A DNA stretch of 64,000 bases. Origin: Microbacterium sp. AK009 (GTDB lineage: Bacteria; Actinomycetota; Actinomycetes; Actinomycetales; Microbacteriaceae). Position numbers and translations under genes: made by a program. The stretch covers positions 1 through 64,000 of the forward strand of contig NZ_JACCCG010000006.1 in the NCBI RefSeq assembly GCF_013410955.1, in the 5' to 3' direction. Shown here piece by piece: positions 31,577-40,522 of this stretch. Position 1 is the stretch's first letter. Each line of letters begins with the position of its first letter. Below the pieces are notes generated by a model. That model ran no database searches. It was not told the origin of the DNA and was given only the letters and a program-made list of their open reading frames with translations.

Positions 31577-32705
31577 GGTCGTCGTCGTCGGCGCGGGGCC
31601 GGTGGGGCTGCTGGCGGCCGCCGAGCTGCACCGGCTCGGCGCCGAGGTCGCCGTGCTCGAACGGCGGCCCGTCGTCGGGCCGGGTTCCCGCGCGATCGGC
31701 CTCCACTCACCCTCGCTCGCGGCCCTCGAGCCGGGGGGATACACCGAGCGGCTGCTCGCCGAGGCGCTGCGGGTGGACCGGGGCGAGGCGCGCAGCGGCG
31801 GGCGCGTGCTCGGAGTCGTGCGGTTCGATCAGCTGTCGCGTCGCTTCCCCTTCGTGGCGACGCTGCCGCAGGCGGTGACAGAGCGGGTGCTGACCGATGC
31901 CGCGCCGCAGGTCGAGCGCGGAGTGACGGTGCGGCGGGTGGCCGTCGAGCGCGACGGTGTGCGCATCGACGTCGAGCGCGGGAACGGCGGAGCGGGCGAG
32001 GTGCGTGCGGGCGTGGTCATCGTGGCGTCGGGCTCGGGGGCGCGGCAGCTCGTCTACCGCCCGGGGGCCGTCGCCGTGCGGGAGTACCCCGACCGCTACC
32101 TGATGGCCGACGCTCCGGCCGAGGGCCGAGCGGTGGCGGAGGTGCATCTCGACCGCGGGGGCGTGCTGGAGTCGTTCCCGATGCCCGGGGGCGTGCGGCG
32201 GTTCGTCGCCTGGGACGCGTCCCCGGGCGACGACGACCCCGCCGCGCGGACGGCTCGGCTGCGGGGGGCCGTCGCCGACCGGGTGGGGACGGACACCGCG
32301 GCCTCGATCGCCGGGGCGACGTCCTTCCGGGTGCGGCGGGCCGTCGCCCCGCGCCTGCGGCGCGGGCGGCTGGTCGTGATCGGCGACGCCGCGCACGAGG
32401 TGAGCCCGATCGGCGGGCAGGGGATGAACCTGGGGCTGCTGGATGCCGCGACGCTGGCGCCGCTGGTGGCGGCGTGGGTGCGCGGCGACGAGGCGCCCCA
32501 CGCGGATCTCGCCCGGTGGGAGCGGCGCCGCGTCGCCTCCGCGCGGCGGGCGGCGCTGCTCGCGTCGCTCAACACCGGGCTCGGCCGCCCGCTGGGTGCG
32601 GTGGGTGATCGCGCGCGACGCGCCGCGCTGCGTGCCCTCCTCGCCGGACCGGGCGCGCGCGCCTTCGCGCACGCGTACGCGATGGGCCTCGACCTCGACG
32701 CGTGA
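31569..32705 (+). CDS. FAD-dependent aromatic monooxygenase of the PKS operon
   Basis: The 378-residue flavoprotein begins VVVVGAGPVGLLAAAELHRLG (FAD-binding GxGxxG), has the family middle motif, and the GDAAHEVSPIGGQGMNLGLLDAATLAPL signature (GD motif) near 275-300. It is of the PHBH/aromatic hydroxylase class. With the preceding PKS and methyltransferase it would hydroxylate or oxidise a resorcinol to a hydroquinone/quinone. ATG 31569 overlaps the methyltransferase stop by 8 bases. An 82-bp palindromic element follows the stop. Confidence 0.9.
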   Translation: MPEVVVVGAGPVGLLAAAELHRLGAEVAVLERRPVVGPGSRAIGLHSPSLAALEPGGYTERLLAEALRVDRGEARSGGRVLGVVRFDQLSRRFPFVATLPQAVTERVLTDAAPQVERGVTVRRVAVERDGVRIDVERGNGGAGEVRAGVVIVASGSGARQLVYRPGAVAVREYPDRYLMADAPAEGRAVAEVHLDRGGVLESFPMPGGVRRFVAWDASPGDDDPAARTARLRGAVADRVGTDTAASIAGATSFRVRRAVAPRLRRGRLVVIGDAAHEVSPIGGQGMNLGLLDAATLAPLVAAWVRGDEAPHADLARWERRRVASARRAALLASLNTGLGRPLGAVGDRARRAALRALLAGPGARAFAHAYAMGLDLDA

Positions 32706-32719
32706 GGGCGTGGGCGTGT

Positions 32720-32801
32720 CCCCAACTCCTGCAAGCCGGGGCTCCGACCCCGCTCACGCGGGCTTCCGGGCCCGCGAGACGCGATTGTGCAGGAGTTGGG
32801 G
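32720..32801. repeat. 82-bp palindromic intergenic element, copy 2
   Basis: Perfect 14-bp inverted ends: CCCCAACTCCTGCA (32720-32733) and TGCAGGAGTTGGGG (32788-32801). The interior (about 54 bp) contains further GC-rich inverted segments. It is the same length as copy 1 at 27631-27712 and shares the CAACTCCT core. It sits 15 bp after the PKS operon and could also act as its terminator. Confidence 0.8.
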
Positions 32802-32839
32802 CCGTGGCGGCGCGGAGCGCGGACGCGTAGCGTGAGCGC

Positions 32840-33250
32840 GTGACCTTCTCCGACGTCGTGAACCACCTCGACGCGACGCGCGTCGTCGCCATCATCACCC
32901 GCCGCCAGGACGGGTCGCCCACGGCCACCCCGATTTGGGCGGTCGTCATCGACGGCGAGCCGTACGTGCGGTCCGCCTACGGCGAGACGGCGTGGTGGTA
33001 CCGCCACGTGATGGCCGGTCGCGAGGTCGCGTTCGCGACGGAAGACGGCGCCGTCGCGGAACGCGACAAGGAGGCGGCGCTGTCGCTCCCCCGCGAGGCT
33101 GTGGCCCTCGAGGCGATCCCCGCCGACGATCCGATCAACGACCGCATCGACGAGGCGCTGTGGGCGAAGTACGCCGACGAGCCCTCCTCGGTCGAGGAGA
33201 CGATCACCCCTCGCGCCCGCGCCTGCACGTTCCGCGTCGTCGCTCCCTGA
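32840..33250 (+). CDS. DUF2255 / PNPOx-like small protein
   Basis: The 136-residue protein begins MTFSDVVNHLDATRVVAIITRRQDGSPTATPIWAVV, then PYVRSAYGETAWWYRHV. This is the split-barrel start seen in DUF2255 and other flavin/F420-binding PNPOx relatives. Whether it binds FMN or F420 is not clear. It starts at GTG 32840, 6 nt after TAGCGT (32828-32833). It is not obviously part of the PKS operon, since a repeat element and its own promoter intervene. Confidence 0.75.
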   Translation: MTFSDVVNHLDATRVVAIITRRQDGSPTATPIWAVVIDGEPYVRSAYGETAWWYRHVMAGREVAFATEDGAVAERDKEAALSLPREAVALEAIPADDPINDRIDEALWAKYADEPSSVEETITPRARACTFRVVAP

Positions 33251-33253
33251 CCC

Positions 33254-33898
33254 TCACGTCCGACGCTCGTGCCGTCGGGGCTTCACGCGCGCCGGCGCAT
33301 CGGTCGCCGACAACCACTCGCAGGTGAAGCTCCCGCGATAGCCGAACAGGAACCCGAAGCGTTCGTTGCTCACCTTGAGATCGACGTGGAACCGCTCATC
33401 CGCGTCGTCGAACCACTCGCGCAGCAGTGCCCGGCCGCTGAGGAACATCGGAAACGAGAACGCGACAGGGCCCTCGTAGAAGCGCTGCGCGTCGGAGCGG
33501 AGCTCGAGTCCGCCGCGGTCGTCGACCGTGAGATCCAGGTCCACCGCGAGGTGCTGATGCGTGCCGAGGTAGTCCACGACGCGGTCGCCGTCGCGGATCA
33601 TCGTCGCATCGAACCGCCGCCGCTTCTCCCGCACGACGTACTCCCGCACGAAGGTCACCGTTTCACGCCCGAACGGGTCGCGGTACGGATAGTTCTCGAT
33701 GACGAACGGCACGTCTTCGCCGACGTCCGGGACGAGAATGTTGCGGAGCCGGCCGATCTGCAGGAAGGGGACGGTCCACCACGGTCCTCGCCGGATGGAC
33801 GTCATCACCCCGCGGCCCACACACGCCTCACCCGAGGCCAGGCCCACCCCGAACCGGCGCTGCATCATCGGATGCAGTCGGTCGAAGTCGCTGCCCAT
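33254..33898 (-). CDS. DUF4166 domain protein
   Basis: The 214-residue protein matches the DUF4166 pattern: FDRLHPMMQRRFGVG at the start, then PFVIENYPYRDPFGRETVTFVREYVV and a terminal SFTCEWLSATDAPARVKP segment. No biochemical role is known. ATG 33898 lies inside the upstream SRPBCC frame in another register, giving a 71-bp same-strand overlap. This suggests the two genes were moved together by a deletion or frameshift. Confidence 0.75.
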   Translation of the reverse strand: MGSDFDRLHPMMQRRFGVGLASGEACVGRGVMTSIRRGPWWTVPFLQIGRLRNILVPDVGEDVPFVIENYPYRDPFGRETVTFVREYVVREKRRRFDATMIRDGDRVVDYLGTHQHLAVDLDLTVDDRGGLELRSDAQRFYEGPVAFSFPMFLSGRALLREWFDDADERFHVDLKVSNERFGFLFGYRGSFTCEWLSATDAPARVKPRRHERRT

Positions 33899-34253
33899 CG
33901 GTGAGGAAGACCGTGCGCTCCCGGTCGGGGATGTACCGCCAGAACCCGCGCCCCGCGCGGATCGGTGACAGCCGATCGCGCGTGTGGAATCGCAGAGCTG
34001 ATGTTCGCGTGCCGTCGGGGTGGCGGCGTTCTCCGATGCTCACGCCGGTTCCCCGCTCCGTGTGCAGCGGTGTGCGTCGCTCGTAACGAAAGTGCGTGGG
34101 CGCCCCCTCATCCGCACCCGACGCCGGATCCGGAACGATGCGCGAGAAGCGGATGTCCCACCGAGCGTGGGAAGCGGGGTCCTGCGTCAGACGCCACACC
34201 GTCCCGATATCCGCGGCGATCGTCGTCTCGACGTAGATCTGGCGTCCCCCCAC
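33828..34253 (-). pseudogene. SRPBCC domain protein, apparently truncated
   Basis: The 141-residue frame starts VETTIAADIGTVWRLTQDPASHARWD, a clear SRPBCC/polyketide-cyclase-like N-terminus (START fold). It continues to SPIRAGRGFWRYIPDRERTVFLT and then leaves homologous-looking sequence for a low-complexity tail that is read out of frame through the DUF4166 gene. Intact SRPBCC domains close with a long C-terminal helix over the cavity, which is missing. The start is GTG 34253, 6 nt after TAGCCT (34260-34265, minus strand). It may be a relic still transcribed to express DUF4166. Confidence 0.6.
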
Positions 34254-34318
34254 CTCGACAGGCTATGTCGCGGCCGCCGACCCGGGTCCGCGAAATCCCC
34301 GAGACGAACCCCCGCGTC

Positions 34319-35161
34319 TCACGCCCGAAGCGCGCCGCCCGACAGGATGAGCTGGGCGGCCAGGAGGAGCGCCGACAGCATCACCAGCCGGAAGAGGGTG
34401 CGCCCGGGCGCGCGGCCTGCCGCAAGGACGACGGTGAAGACAGCGACGGCGCAGACGGCGGCGAACAGCACCCACGACACCACCGCGACCCGCGAGACGT
34501 CGCCGCCGACCGGCCCGAGGAGCACAGCGAGCGCGCCCCCCACGATGCCGGCGGCGGCGAGCACCGTCGACACGCGAGCACCGAGCCGATGGGGAAGGCC
34601 CCGCACCCCGGTCTCACGGTCGGCGTCGAGATCGGGCAGCACATTGGTGAGGTGCACCGAGGCGCCGAGAACGGCCCCGGCGACGGTCGCCCATGCCGGG
34701 GCGAGCGACGGAGTGGGCGCGGCGAGGGTCGCCAGTGACGGCAGCGATCCGAACGCGATCAAGAACGGCACGATCGACAGGGGCGTGGACTTCAACGGAC
34801 GGTTGTAGACCCACCCCGACAGGATGATCACGCCGTTGCCGGCGAGCACCCCCCACCCGAGCGGGGCCGACAGTGCGAGCGCGACGGCGACGCACGCGAT
34901 CGCGCCGATCCACGCCGTTCGCAGGCTGACGTCGCCGCGCGCGAGGGGCTTGTCGGTGCGGCCGACGGCGCGATCACGGTCGGCGTCGATGGCGTCGTTC
35001 GAGATGCCGATCGAGAGCTGGCCGAAGAAGACCGCGGCCGCGAGAAGCGCGATGCGCCAACCCTCGAGGCCGGCCGCGATGCCGAGACCGGCGGAGAGCG
35101 CGGTGACCACGAGGGTCGGGCCGGGATGAGACGATCCCCACAGCGCCCGGATGATCCGCAT
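34319..35161 (-). CDS. UbiA family prenyltransferase
   Basis: The 280-residue integral-membrane enzyme has about eight spans. Its first Asp-rich motif is NDAIDADRDRAVGR (NDxxDxxxD, about 55-68) and its second is DLDADRETGVRGLP (about 175-188). These are the Mg-diphosphate sites of UbiA enzymes. The family prenylates aromatic rings (quinone, menaquinone, phenolic lipids) or acts in heme O synthesis. The PKS-MT-FMO operon about 1.5 kb away could supply the aromatic acceptor, an inference from context. GTG/ATG 35161 lies 6 nt after TAGCGT (35168-35173, minus strand). Confidence 0.85.
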   Translation of the reverse strand: MRIIRALWGSSHPGPTLVVTALSAGLGIAAGLEGWRIALLAAAVFFGQLSIGISNDAIDADRDRAVGRTDKPLARGDVSLRTAWIGAIACVAVALALSAPLGWGVLAGNGVIILSGWVYNRPLKSTPLSIVPFLIAFGSLPSLATLAAPTPSLAPAWATVAGAVLGASVHLTNVLPDLDADRETGVRGLPHRLGARVSTVLAAAGIVGGALAVLLGPVGGDVSRVAVVSWVLFAAVCAVAVFTVVLAAGRAPGRTLFRLVMLSALLLAAQLILSGGALRA

Positions 35162-35190
35162 CCCCCGACGCTAGCCGACGGCGAGGCGGG

Positions 35191-37407
35191 TCAGTCCTCC
35201 AGGATCGCCTCGATCACCTCATCGTCGTCCGCACCTTCCGCGGCGCCCCCCGGTACGTTCGCCGGCCCCGCGCTGGTGAGCACCAGCGACGACCCGTCGG
35301 CGGCGACGTCGACCCGCACGAGGTCGCCGTCGCGCACCCCGCCCGAGAGGATCGCCATGGCCAGCCGGTCTTGGATCTCGGACTGGATCAGCCGGCGCAG
35401 CGGCCGCGCCCCGAACACCGGGTCGTACCCGCGCTCGGCGAGCCAGGCCCGCGCGTCCGGTGTCACAGCCAGCGTCAGGCGCCGGTCCTTCAGCCGTCGC
35501 TGCAGCGCGTCGACGGCAAGCTCGACGATCTGGGCGAGGTCGTCCTCGGTGAGCGCCTGGAAGATGACGATGTCGTCAAGGCGGTTGATGAACTCGGGCT
35601 TGAACGCCTGGCGCACGAGCGCCTGCACCTGCTCTCGCTTCACCTCGGTCGACAGGGTCGGGTCGATGAGGATCGGCGACCCCAGGTTCGAGGTGAGGAT
35701 CAGGATCACGTTCTTGAAGTCGACCGTGCGCCCCTGCCCATCGGTCAGACGCCCGTCATCCATCACCTGCAGCAGCACGTCGAAGACCTCGGGGTGCGCC
35801 TTCTCGACCTCGTCGAGCAGCACGACCGAGTACGGCCGCCGCCGCACGGCCTCCGTGAGCTGACCGCCCTGCTCGTAGCCGATGTACCCGGGAGGGGCAC
35901 CGACCAGACGCGAGACCGAGTGCTTCTCGCCGTACTCCGACATGTCGATGCGCACCATGGCGTGCTCGTCGTCGAAGAGGAACTCCGCCAGCGCCTTGGC
36001 CAGTTCGGTCTTGCCGACACCGGTGGGCCCGAGGAAGAGGAACGATCCGGTGGGCCGATTCGGGTCGCTGATGCCCGCGCGCGAGCGGCGAACCGCGTCC
36101 GACACCGCGCGCACCGCGTCGCGCTGCCCGATGAGCCGCCTGCCGAGCTCCTTCTCCAGGTGCAGCAGTCGCTCGGTCTCGCCCTGCATGAGGCGTCCGA
36201 CCGGGATGCCGGTCCAGGCTGCGATGACGGCGGCGATGTCCTCCTCGGTGACCTGGTCGTTGACCATCCGGTCACCCGCGGGCTCCTCGCGCTCGGCCTC
36301 GACGAGGTCGCGCTCGAGCCGCGGGATCTCGGCGTAGAGGATCCGCGACGCCTTCTCGAGGTTGCCCTCGCGCTGCGCGCGCTCGGCCTCGATGCGCGCG
36401 GCATCCAGGCGGGTCTTCAGGTCACCGACCTTGTTCAGCGATGACCGCTCCCGCTCCCAGCGCGCCTGCAGCTCGTCGAGCTTCGCCTGCTCCTTTGCCA
36501 GGGTCTCGCGCAGCGCCGCAAGGCGCTCGCGGGAGGCGTCATCCTTCTCCTTCTTCAGCGCCAGCTCCTCGAGCTTCAGCCGGTCGACGTGCCGGCGCAG
36601 CTCGTCGATCTCCAGCGGCGCCGAGTCGATCTCCATCCGCAGGCGCGAGGCCGCCTCGTCGATGAGGTCGATGGCCTTGTCGGGCAGCTGGCGACTGGGG
36701 ATGTAGCGATGGGAGAGGGATGCCGCGGCGACCAGTGCACCGTCGGCGATCGCCACCTTGTGGTGGGCCTCGTAGCGCTCCTTGAGTCCGCGCAGGATCG
36801 CCACGGTGTCCTCGACCGACGGCTCGCCGACGTAGACCTGCTGGAAGCGGCGCTCGAGCGCAGCATCCTTCTCGATGAACTCGCGGTACTCGTTGAGCGT
36901 CGTCGCGCCGATGAGGCGCAGTTCGCCGCGGGCGAGCATGGGCTTGAGCATGTTCGAGGCCGCGACCGACCCCTCACCGCCGCCGGCGCCCATCAGCACG
37001 TGCAGTTCGTCGATGAAGGTGATGATCTTGCCGTCGGATTCGGTGATCTCCTTCAGGACGCTCTTCAGACGCTCCTCGAACTGACCCCGGTACATCGCGC
37101 CGGCGACGAGCGCGGAGATGTCGAGGGTGACCAGCTCCTTGTCCTTCAGCGACTCCGCGACGTCGCCCGCCACGATCCGCTGCGCGAGGCCCTCGACGAC
37201 GGCGGTCTTGCCGACGCCGGGCTCGCCGATCAGCACCGGGTTGTTCTTGGTGCGGCGGGTGAGCACCTGACTGACGCGACGGATCTCGCTGTCGCGGCCG
37301 ATGACGGGGTCGAGCTTGCCCTGCCGGGCACGGTCGGTGAGGTTGATTCCGAACTGCTCGAGAGCGCTCTGCTGCTCCTCTTGCCCGGGCATCTGCGTGG
37401 CTTGCAT
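35191..37407 (-). CDS. clpB: Chaperone ClpB lacking the N-terminal domain
   Basis: The 738-residue disaggregase has two AAA+ modules (Walker [17 protein letters not shown] near 62 and [19 protein letters not shown] near 440). The coiled-coil middle domain follows the first module ([23 protein letters not shown] to about 390), with conserved sensor and arginine-finger regions. Most ClpB proteins are about 860 residues and start with a 150-residue Clp_N domain. Here translation begins 30 bp after a HAIR box, so the shorter form seems native. It works with DnaK/DnaJ on aggregated proteins and is under HspR-type control. Confidence 0.92.
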   Translation of the reverse strand: MQATQMPGQEEQQSALEQFGINLTDRARQGKLDPVIGRDSEIRRVSQVLTRRTKNNPVLIGEPGVGKTAVVEGLAQRIVAGDVAESLKDKELVTLDISALVAGAMYRGQFEERLKSVLKEITESDGKIITFIDELHVLMGAGGGEGSVAASNMLKPMLARGELRLIGATTLNEYREFIEKDAALERRFQQVYVGEPSVEDTVAILRGLKERYEAHHKVAIADGALVAAASLSHRYIPSRQLPDKAIDLIDEAASRLRMEIDSAPLEIDELRRHVDRLKLEELALKKEKDDASRERLAALRETLAKEQAKLDELQARWERERSSLNKVGDLKTRLDAARIEAERAQREGNLEKASRILYAEIPRLERDLVEAEREEPAGDRMVNDQVTEEDIAAVIAAWTGIPVGRLMQGETERLLHLEKELGRRLIGQRDAVRAVSDAVRRSRAGISDPNRPTGSFLFLGPTGVGKTELAKALAEFLFDDEHAMVRIDMSEYGEKHSVSRLVGAPPGYIGYEQGGQLTEAVRRRPYSVVLLDEVEKAHPEVFDVLLQVMDDGRLTDGQGRTVDFKNVILILTSNLGSPILIDPTLSTEVKREQVQALVRQAFKPEFINRLDDIVIFQALTEDDLAQIVELAVDALQRRLKDRRLTLAVTPDARAWLAERGYDPVFGARPLRRLIQSEIQDRLAMAILSGGVRDGDLVRVDVAADGSSLVLTSAGPANVPGGAAEGADDDEVIEAILED

Positions 37408-37437
37408 GGGTTCTCCTGAAGACGGCGAGACTCAAAC

Positions 37438-37456
37438 CTGAGTCGTATCGACTCAA
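37438..37456. promoter_or_regulatory. HAIR box (HspR operator) upstream of clpB
   Basis: CTGAGT-CGTATCG-ACTCAA matches the HAIR consensus CTTGAGT-N7-ACTCAAG with small deviations. It lies 31 bp before the clpB start. The repressor HspR is encoded in this window at 46969-47430. Confidence 0.75.
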
Positions 37457-37550
37457 CTTTACCATCACGGCGTCCGCGGGGCAACGGGTCGCCAAGATGA
37501 GACCCCTCTCATCTGCGCAGATTTTCCTTTCCCGACTGCGCGGGCGTCAC

Positions 37551-37556
37551 TACGGT
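37551..37556 (+). promoter_or_regulatory. Possible -10 TACGGT of the M28 peptidase gene
   Basis: It lies 47 bp before ATG 37604, which has its own ribosome site GAAGGGAG. This is a leadered promoter, unlike most others here. Confidence 0.35.
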
Positions 37557-37603
37557 CGGGAGGGTCGGCGTCGACGAGGTCGCCGACATCCGAAGGGAGA
37601 GCC

Positions 37604-39220
37604 ATGCCGCTCACGAAGCGCAGGATCGCAGCGGTCACCGCGGCCGCGGGAGTGATCGCCACGATGGGATTGGCCGCACCGGCCTACGCCGTGCCGGTCG
37701 CCGACACACCGGAGAAGATCGTCAAGGCCGTCAAGATCAGCCAGGTGATGAATCACCTGAAACAGCTGCAGCGGATCGCCGATGCCAACGACGGCAACCG
37801 CGCGTCGGGTCTTCCCGGCTACGACGCGTCCGTCGATTACATCGTCAAGGAGCTCACCCGGGCCGGGTACGCACCCGAGGTGCAGGAGTTCCCCTTCACC
37901 TACGCCGAGGAGAACAGCGCCCTCACCCGTGAGGACCCCGCGACGACGTGGGTCGACGGCCAGGACTTCCTCCGCAACAACTTCGACAGCGGCAGCCCGG
38001 AGGGAACGGGCACCGGTCCCCTCGTCCCGGTCGACTTCGAGCCCGCCTTCCCCGCCGACGGCACGAGCACGAGCGGATGCGAGGCGGCGGACTTCGCCGG
38101 CTTCCCCGCCGGCGGCGTCGCCCTCGTGCAGCGCGGCTCGTGCGACTTCTCCCTCAAGGCGGTCAACGCCCAGGCCGCCGGAGCCTCGGCGGTGATCGTC
38201 TCCAACGACGGTCGCGCAGGGCTCGTCGGAATGATCGGGGATGCCACGGGCCTGACCATTCCCGCGGTGTTCGCCTCGACCGAGGTCGGGCAGGACCTCT
38301 ACGCCACGCCCGGCGCGACCGTCACCGTGACCGTCGACTACTTCGCCGAGGAGCGCGTGACCTACAACGTCTTCGCCGAGACCAACACCGGCGACGACTC
38401 CAACGTCGTCATGGCGGGCGCGCACCTCGACAGTGTGCAGGCGGGCGCGGGCATCAACGACAACGGGTCGGGCAGCGCCGCGCTGCTGGAGACGGCCATT
38501 CAGATGCAGCGGGTGGAACCCACCAACACCGTGCGCTTCGCGTGGTGGGGCGCGGAGGAGGAGGGCCTCCTCGGCGCCGACCACTACGTGTCCAACCTCA
38601 CGCCGGAGCAGATCGACGAGATCGCCCTGTACCTGAACTTCGACATGATCGGCTCGCCGAACTACGTCTACGGCATCTACGACGGCGACAACTCCAGCGG
38701 CACCGCCCCGGAGGGCTTCATCCCGGCCGGGTCGGCGCAGATCGAGGACGTCTTCGAGGAGTTCTACGCCTCGCAGGGCCTGCCCTTCCAGGACACGGAG
38801 TTCTCGGGACGCTCTGACTACGGTCCTTTCATCGCCGTCGGCATTCCGGCGGGCGGCCTGTTCACCGGCGCAGAGGGGATCAAGACCGCGGACGAGGCGG
38901 CCCGCTTCGGCGGCCTCGCCGGCGTCGCGTACGACCCCTGCTACCACCAGCTGTGCGACAACCTCACCGGTGAGGGCCAGGACGAGGTGCTCTACAAAGA
39001 CCTCGCCCGATCGGTCAAGCAGCGCCTCACGGGCAACGTCAACCGCACGGCGCTCGATGTCAACTCCGATGCTCTGGCCTCGGCGGTCGTCACGTTCGCC
39101 TTCGACACCTCGATCCTCGCCGGCGGCGACGGGTCTCAGGGCGCCACGGGCGGTCCGTCGACGCCGGGTGGCGGCTTCCTCCACGACCACGGTCACCACA
39201 CGGAGGCTGCGGTGCGCTGA
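37604..39220 (+). CDS. Secreted M28 family aminopeptidase with PA domain
   Basis: The 538-residue protein begins with a Sec signal peptide (MPLTKRRIAAVTAAAGVI then GLAAPAYA, cleavage near 30). An M28-like lid and PA insert follow (GGVALVQRGSCDFSLKAVNAQ). The bimetallic site is built from H in GAHLDSV, D in GINDNGSGSAALLE, the E-E pair in AEEEGLLGA, D in NFDMIGSPN, and H in YHQLCDN. This matches Streptomyces aminopeptidase S-type enzymes that trim N-terminal residues outside the cell. The C-terminal tail (His/Gly-rich, GGGFLHDHGHHTEA) is unusual. RBS GGGAG precedes ATG 37604. Confidence 0.92.
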   Translation: MPLTKRRIAAVTAAAGVIATMGLAAPAYAVPVADTPEKIVKAVKISQVMNHLKQLQRIADANDGNRASGLPGYDASVDYIVKELTRAGYAPEVQEFPFTYAEENSALTREDPATTWVDGQDFLRNNFDSGSPEGTGTGPLVPVDFEPAFPADGTSTSGCEAADFAGFPAGGVALVQRGSCDFSLKAVNAQAAGASAVIVSNDGRAGLVGMIGDATGLTIPAVFASTEVGQDLYATPGATVTVTVDYFAEERVTYNVFAETNTGDDSNVVMAGAHLDSVQAGAGINDNGSGSAALLETAIQMQRVEPTNTVRFAWWGAEEEGLLGADHYVSNLTPEQIDEIALYLNFDMIGSPNYVYGIYDGDNSSGTAPEGFIPAGSAQIEDVFEEFYASQGLPFQDTEFSGRSDYGPFIAVGIPAGGLFTGAEGIKTADEAARFGGLAGVAYDPCYHQLCDNLTGEGQDEVLYKDLARSVKQRLTGNVNRTALDVNSDALASAVVTFAFDTSILAGGDGSQGATGGPSTPGGGFLHDHGHHTEAAVR

Positions 39221-39224
39221 CGGC

Positions 39225-40253
39225 TCAACCCGCGGGCTGAAGGACGGATGCCGCGGCGACGAGGTTCGCCGCGGCATCCGTCTGTCTCGCGGTCGCGCTC
39301 TCCCGCACGCAGCAGAACCGGTCGCGGTACGCGGTCGGGGTGATCCCCAGAGTGCGGGCGAAGTTCTGCCGCAGGACGGCGGCCGATCCGAAGCCGCTCG
39401 CCTCGGCGATGCGGTCGAGGCCCAGATCGGTGGTCTCCAGGAGCCGCTGGGCGTGGATGAGACGCTGGCGCGCGAGCCACGCGGCGGGGGTCGCGCCGTG
39501 GTCGGCCTTGAACCGGCGGGCAAAGGTGCGCGGCGACATGTGGGCCTTCGCGGCGAGCTGCTCGACGGTGAGGTCGCTGCGCAGATTGTCGAGCATCCAG
39601 TCGGTGACCGGCGCGAGCGACTGCGACGTCGACACCGGCAGCGGCTTGTCGATGAACTGCGCCTGACCGCCGTCGCGCTGCGGCGGCACGACCATGCGGC
39701 GGGCGATCTTGTTCGTCAGCTCGGCGCCGAGTTCCTGGCGGAGCAGATGCAGGCACGCGTCGATGCCCGCCGCGGTGCCGGCGCTGGTGATGATGCGACC
39801 GTCCTGCACGTAGAGCACATCGGGGTCGACCTCGACCGCCGGGAACATCTGCGCCATCTTCGCCGCGTACATCCAGTGCGTGGTCGCCCGTCGTCCGTCG
39901 AGCACCCCGGCGGCGCCGAGCACGAAGGAGCCGCTGCAGACGCTCAGCACCCAGGCGCCGCGATCGACGGCACGACGGATCACCTCGATCACCCGCGGGT
40001 CGGGATCTCCCCAGTACTCCTGGGGAGTGGGCGAGACCACGACGAGGTCGGCCTCGTCGGCGAAGGTCAGGTCGTTGTCTACGACGAGGGAGAAGCCGAG
40101 CTTCGATGGGACGGTTCCCGGATCGGGCGTGACGACGCGGAAGTCGAAGTTCGGAACCCCGTCGGCGGAGCGGTCGAGGCCGAACGCCTCGCACGCGACG
40201 CCGAACTCGAACGGCGCGAACCCGGGGGTGACGATGCAGGCGACGGTCTTCAT
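39225..40253 (-). CDS. GlxA family transcriptional regulator (DJ-1/PfpI plus AraC)
   Basis: The 342-residue protein has an N-terminal DJ-1/PfpI-like domain (KTVACIVTPGFAPFEFGVACEAFG at the start, and SVCSGSFVLGAAGVLDG with the nucleophile-elbow Cys). It ends with two AraC helix-turn-helices (LAAKAHMSPRTFARRFKADHG and IAEASGFGSAAVLRQNFART). Such regulators respond to small metabolites and often control their neighbours. ATG 40253 follows AAAGGAG. A palindromic site and a direct half-site lie just upstream (40300-40346), so autoregulation is likely. The divergent gene is a 38-residue peptide. Confidence 0.9.
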   Translation of the reverse strand: MKTVACIVTPGFAPFEFGVACEAFGLDRSADGVPNFDFRVVTPDPGTVPSKLGFSLVVDNDLTFADEADLVVVSPTPQEYWGDPDPRVIEVIRRAVDRGAWVLSVCSGSFVLGAAGVLDGRRATTHWMYAAKMAQMFPAVEVDPDVLYVQDGRIITSAGTAAGIDACLHLLRQELGAELTNKIARRMVVPPQRDGGQAQFIDKPLPVSTSQSLAPVTDWMLDNLRSDLTVEQLAAKAHMSPRTFARRFKADHGATPAAWLARQRLIHAQRLLETTDLGLDRIAEASGFGSAAVLRQNFARTLGITPTAYRDRFCCVRESATARQTDAAANLVAAASVLQPAG

Positions 40254-40299
40254 CGGCGTGTGTCTCCTTTCGAGGCGGTCGGCTCCGCCCCTTACCGTA

Positions 40300-40346
40300 T
40301 GGCAGAAATCGCTTGAATAGTGTCCATCCTGCCACTGTTGGCAGAA
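40300..40346. promoter_or_regulatory. Candidate GlxA operator: CTGCCA-CTGT-TGGCAG palindrome plus upstream TGGCAGAA
   Basis: TGGCAGAA occurs at 40300-40307 and again at 40339-40346. The second copy pairs with CTGCCA (40329-40334) to form a perfect 16-bp palindrome. The sites lie between the GlxA gene and the small peptide gene. Confidence 0.55.
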
Positions 40347-40371
40347 TAGCGCCAGGCGTAGCCTCTCTGCC

Positions 40372-40488
40372 ATGTCACTTCTCATCGTCATCGCCGCCGC
40401 CTCGGTGTGGGGCATCGTCGCCTCCGCAATCGCCCTCCACCGCGACGGGTACCGCCGCGTGCCGACAGACGGCACGCGACTTCCCTGA
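40372..40488 (+). CDS. Small membrane peptide (38 aa)
   Basis: The peptide begins MSLLIVIAAASVWGIVASAI and ends ALHRDGYRRVPTDGTRLP. It has one hydrophobic span with a basic, Pro-containing cytoplasmic tail. Codon use (third-position G/C) and a TAGCCT hexamer 7 nt before ATG 40372 support expression. No function is known. The last codons form a short conserved-looking tail. Possible competition with the GlxA operator suggests joint regulation. Confidence 0.65.
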   Translation: MSLLIVIAAASVWGIVASAIALHRDGYRRVPTDGTRLP

Positions 40489-40522
40489 CCCTAGACTCGG
40501 TACCTCGAGAGATGAGGTCGCC

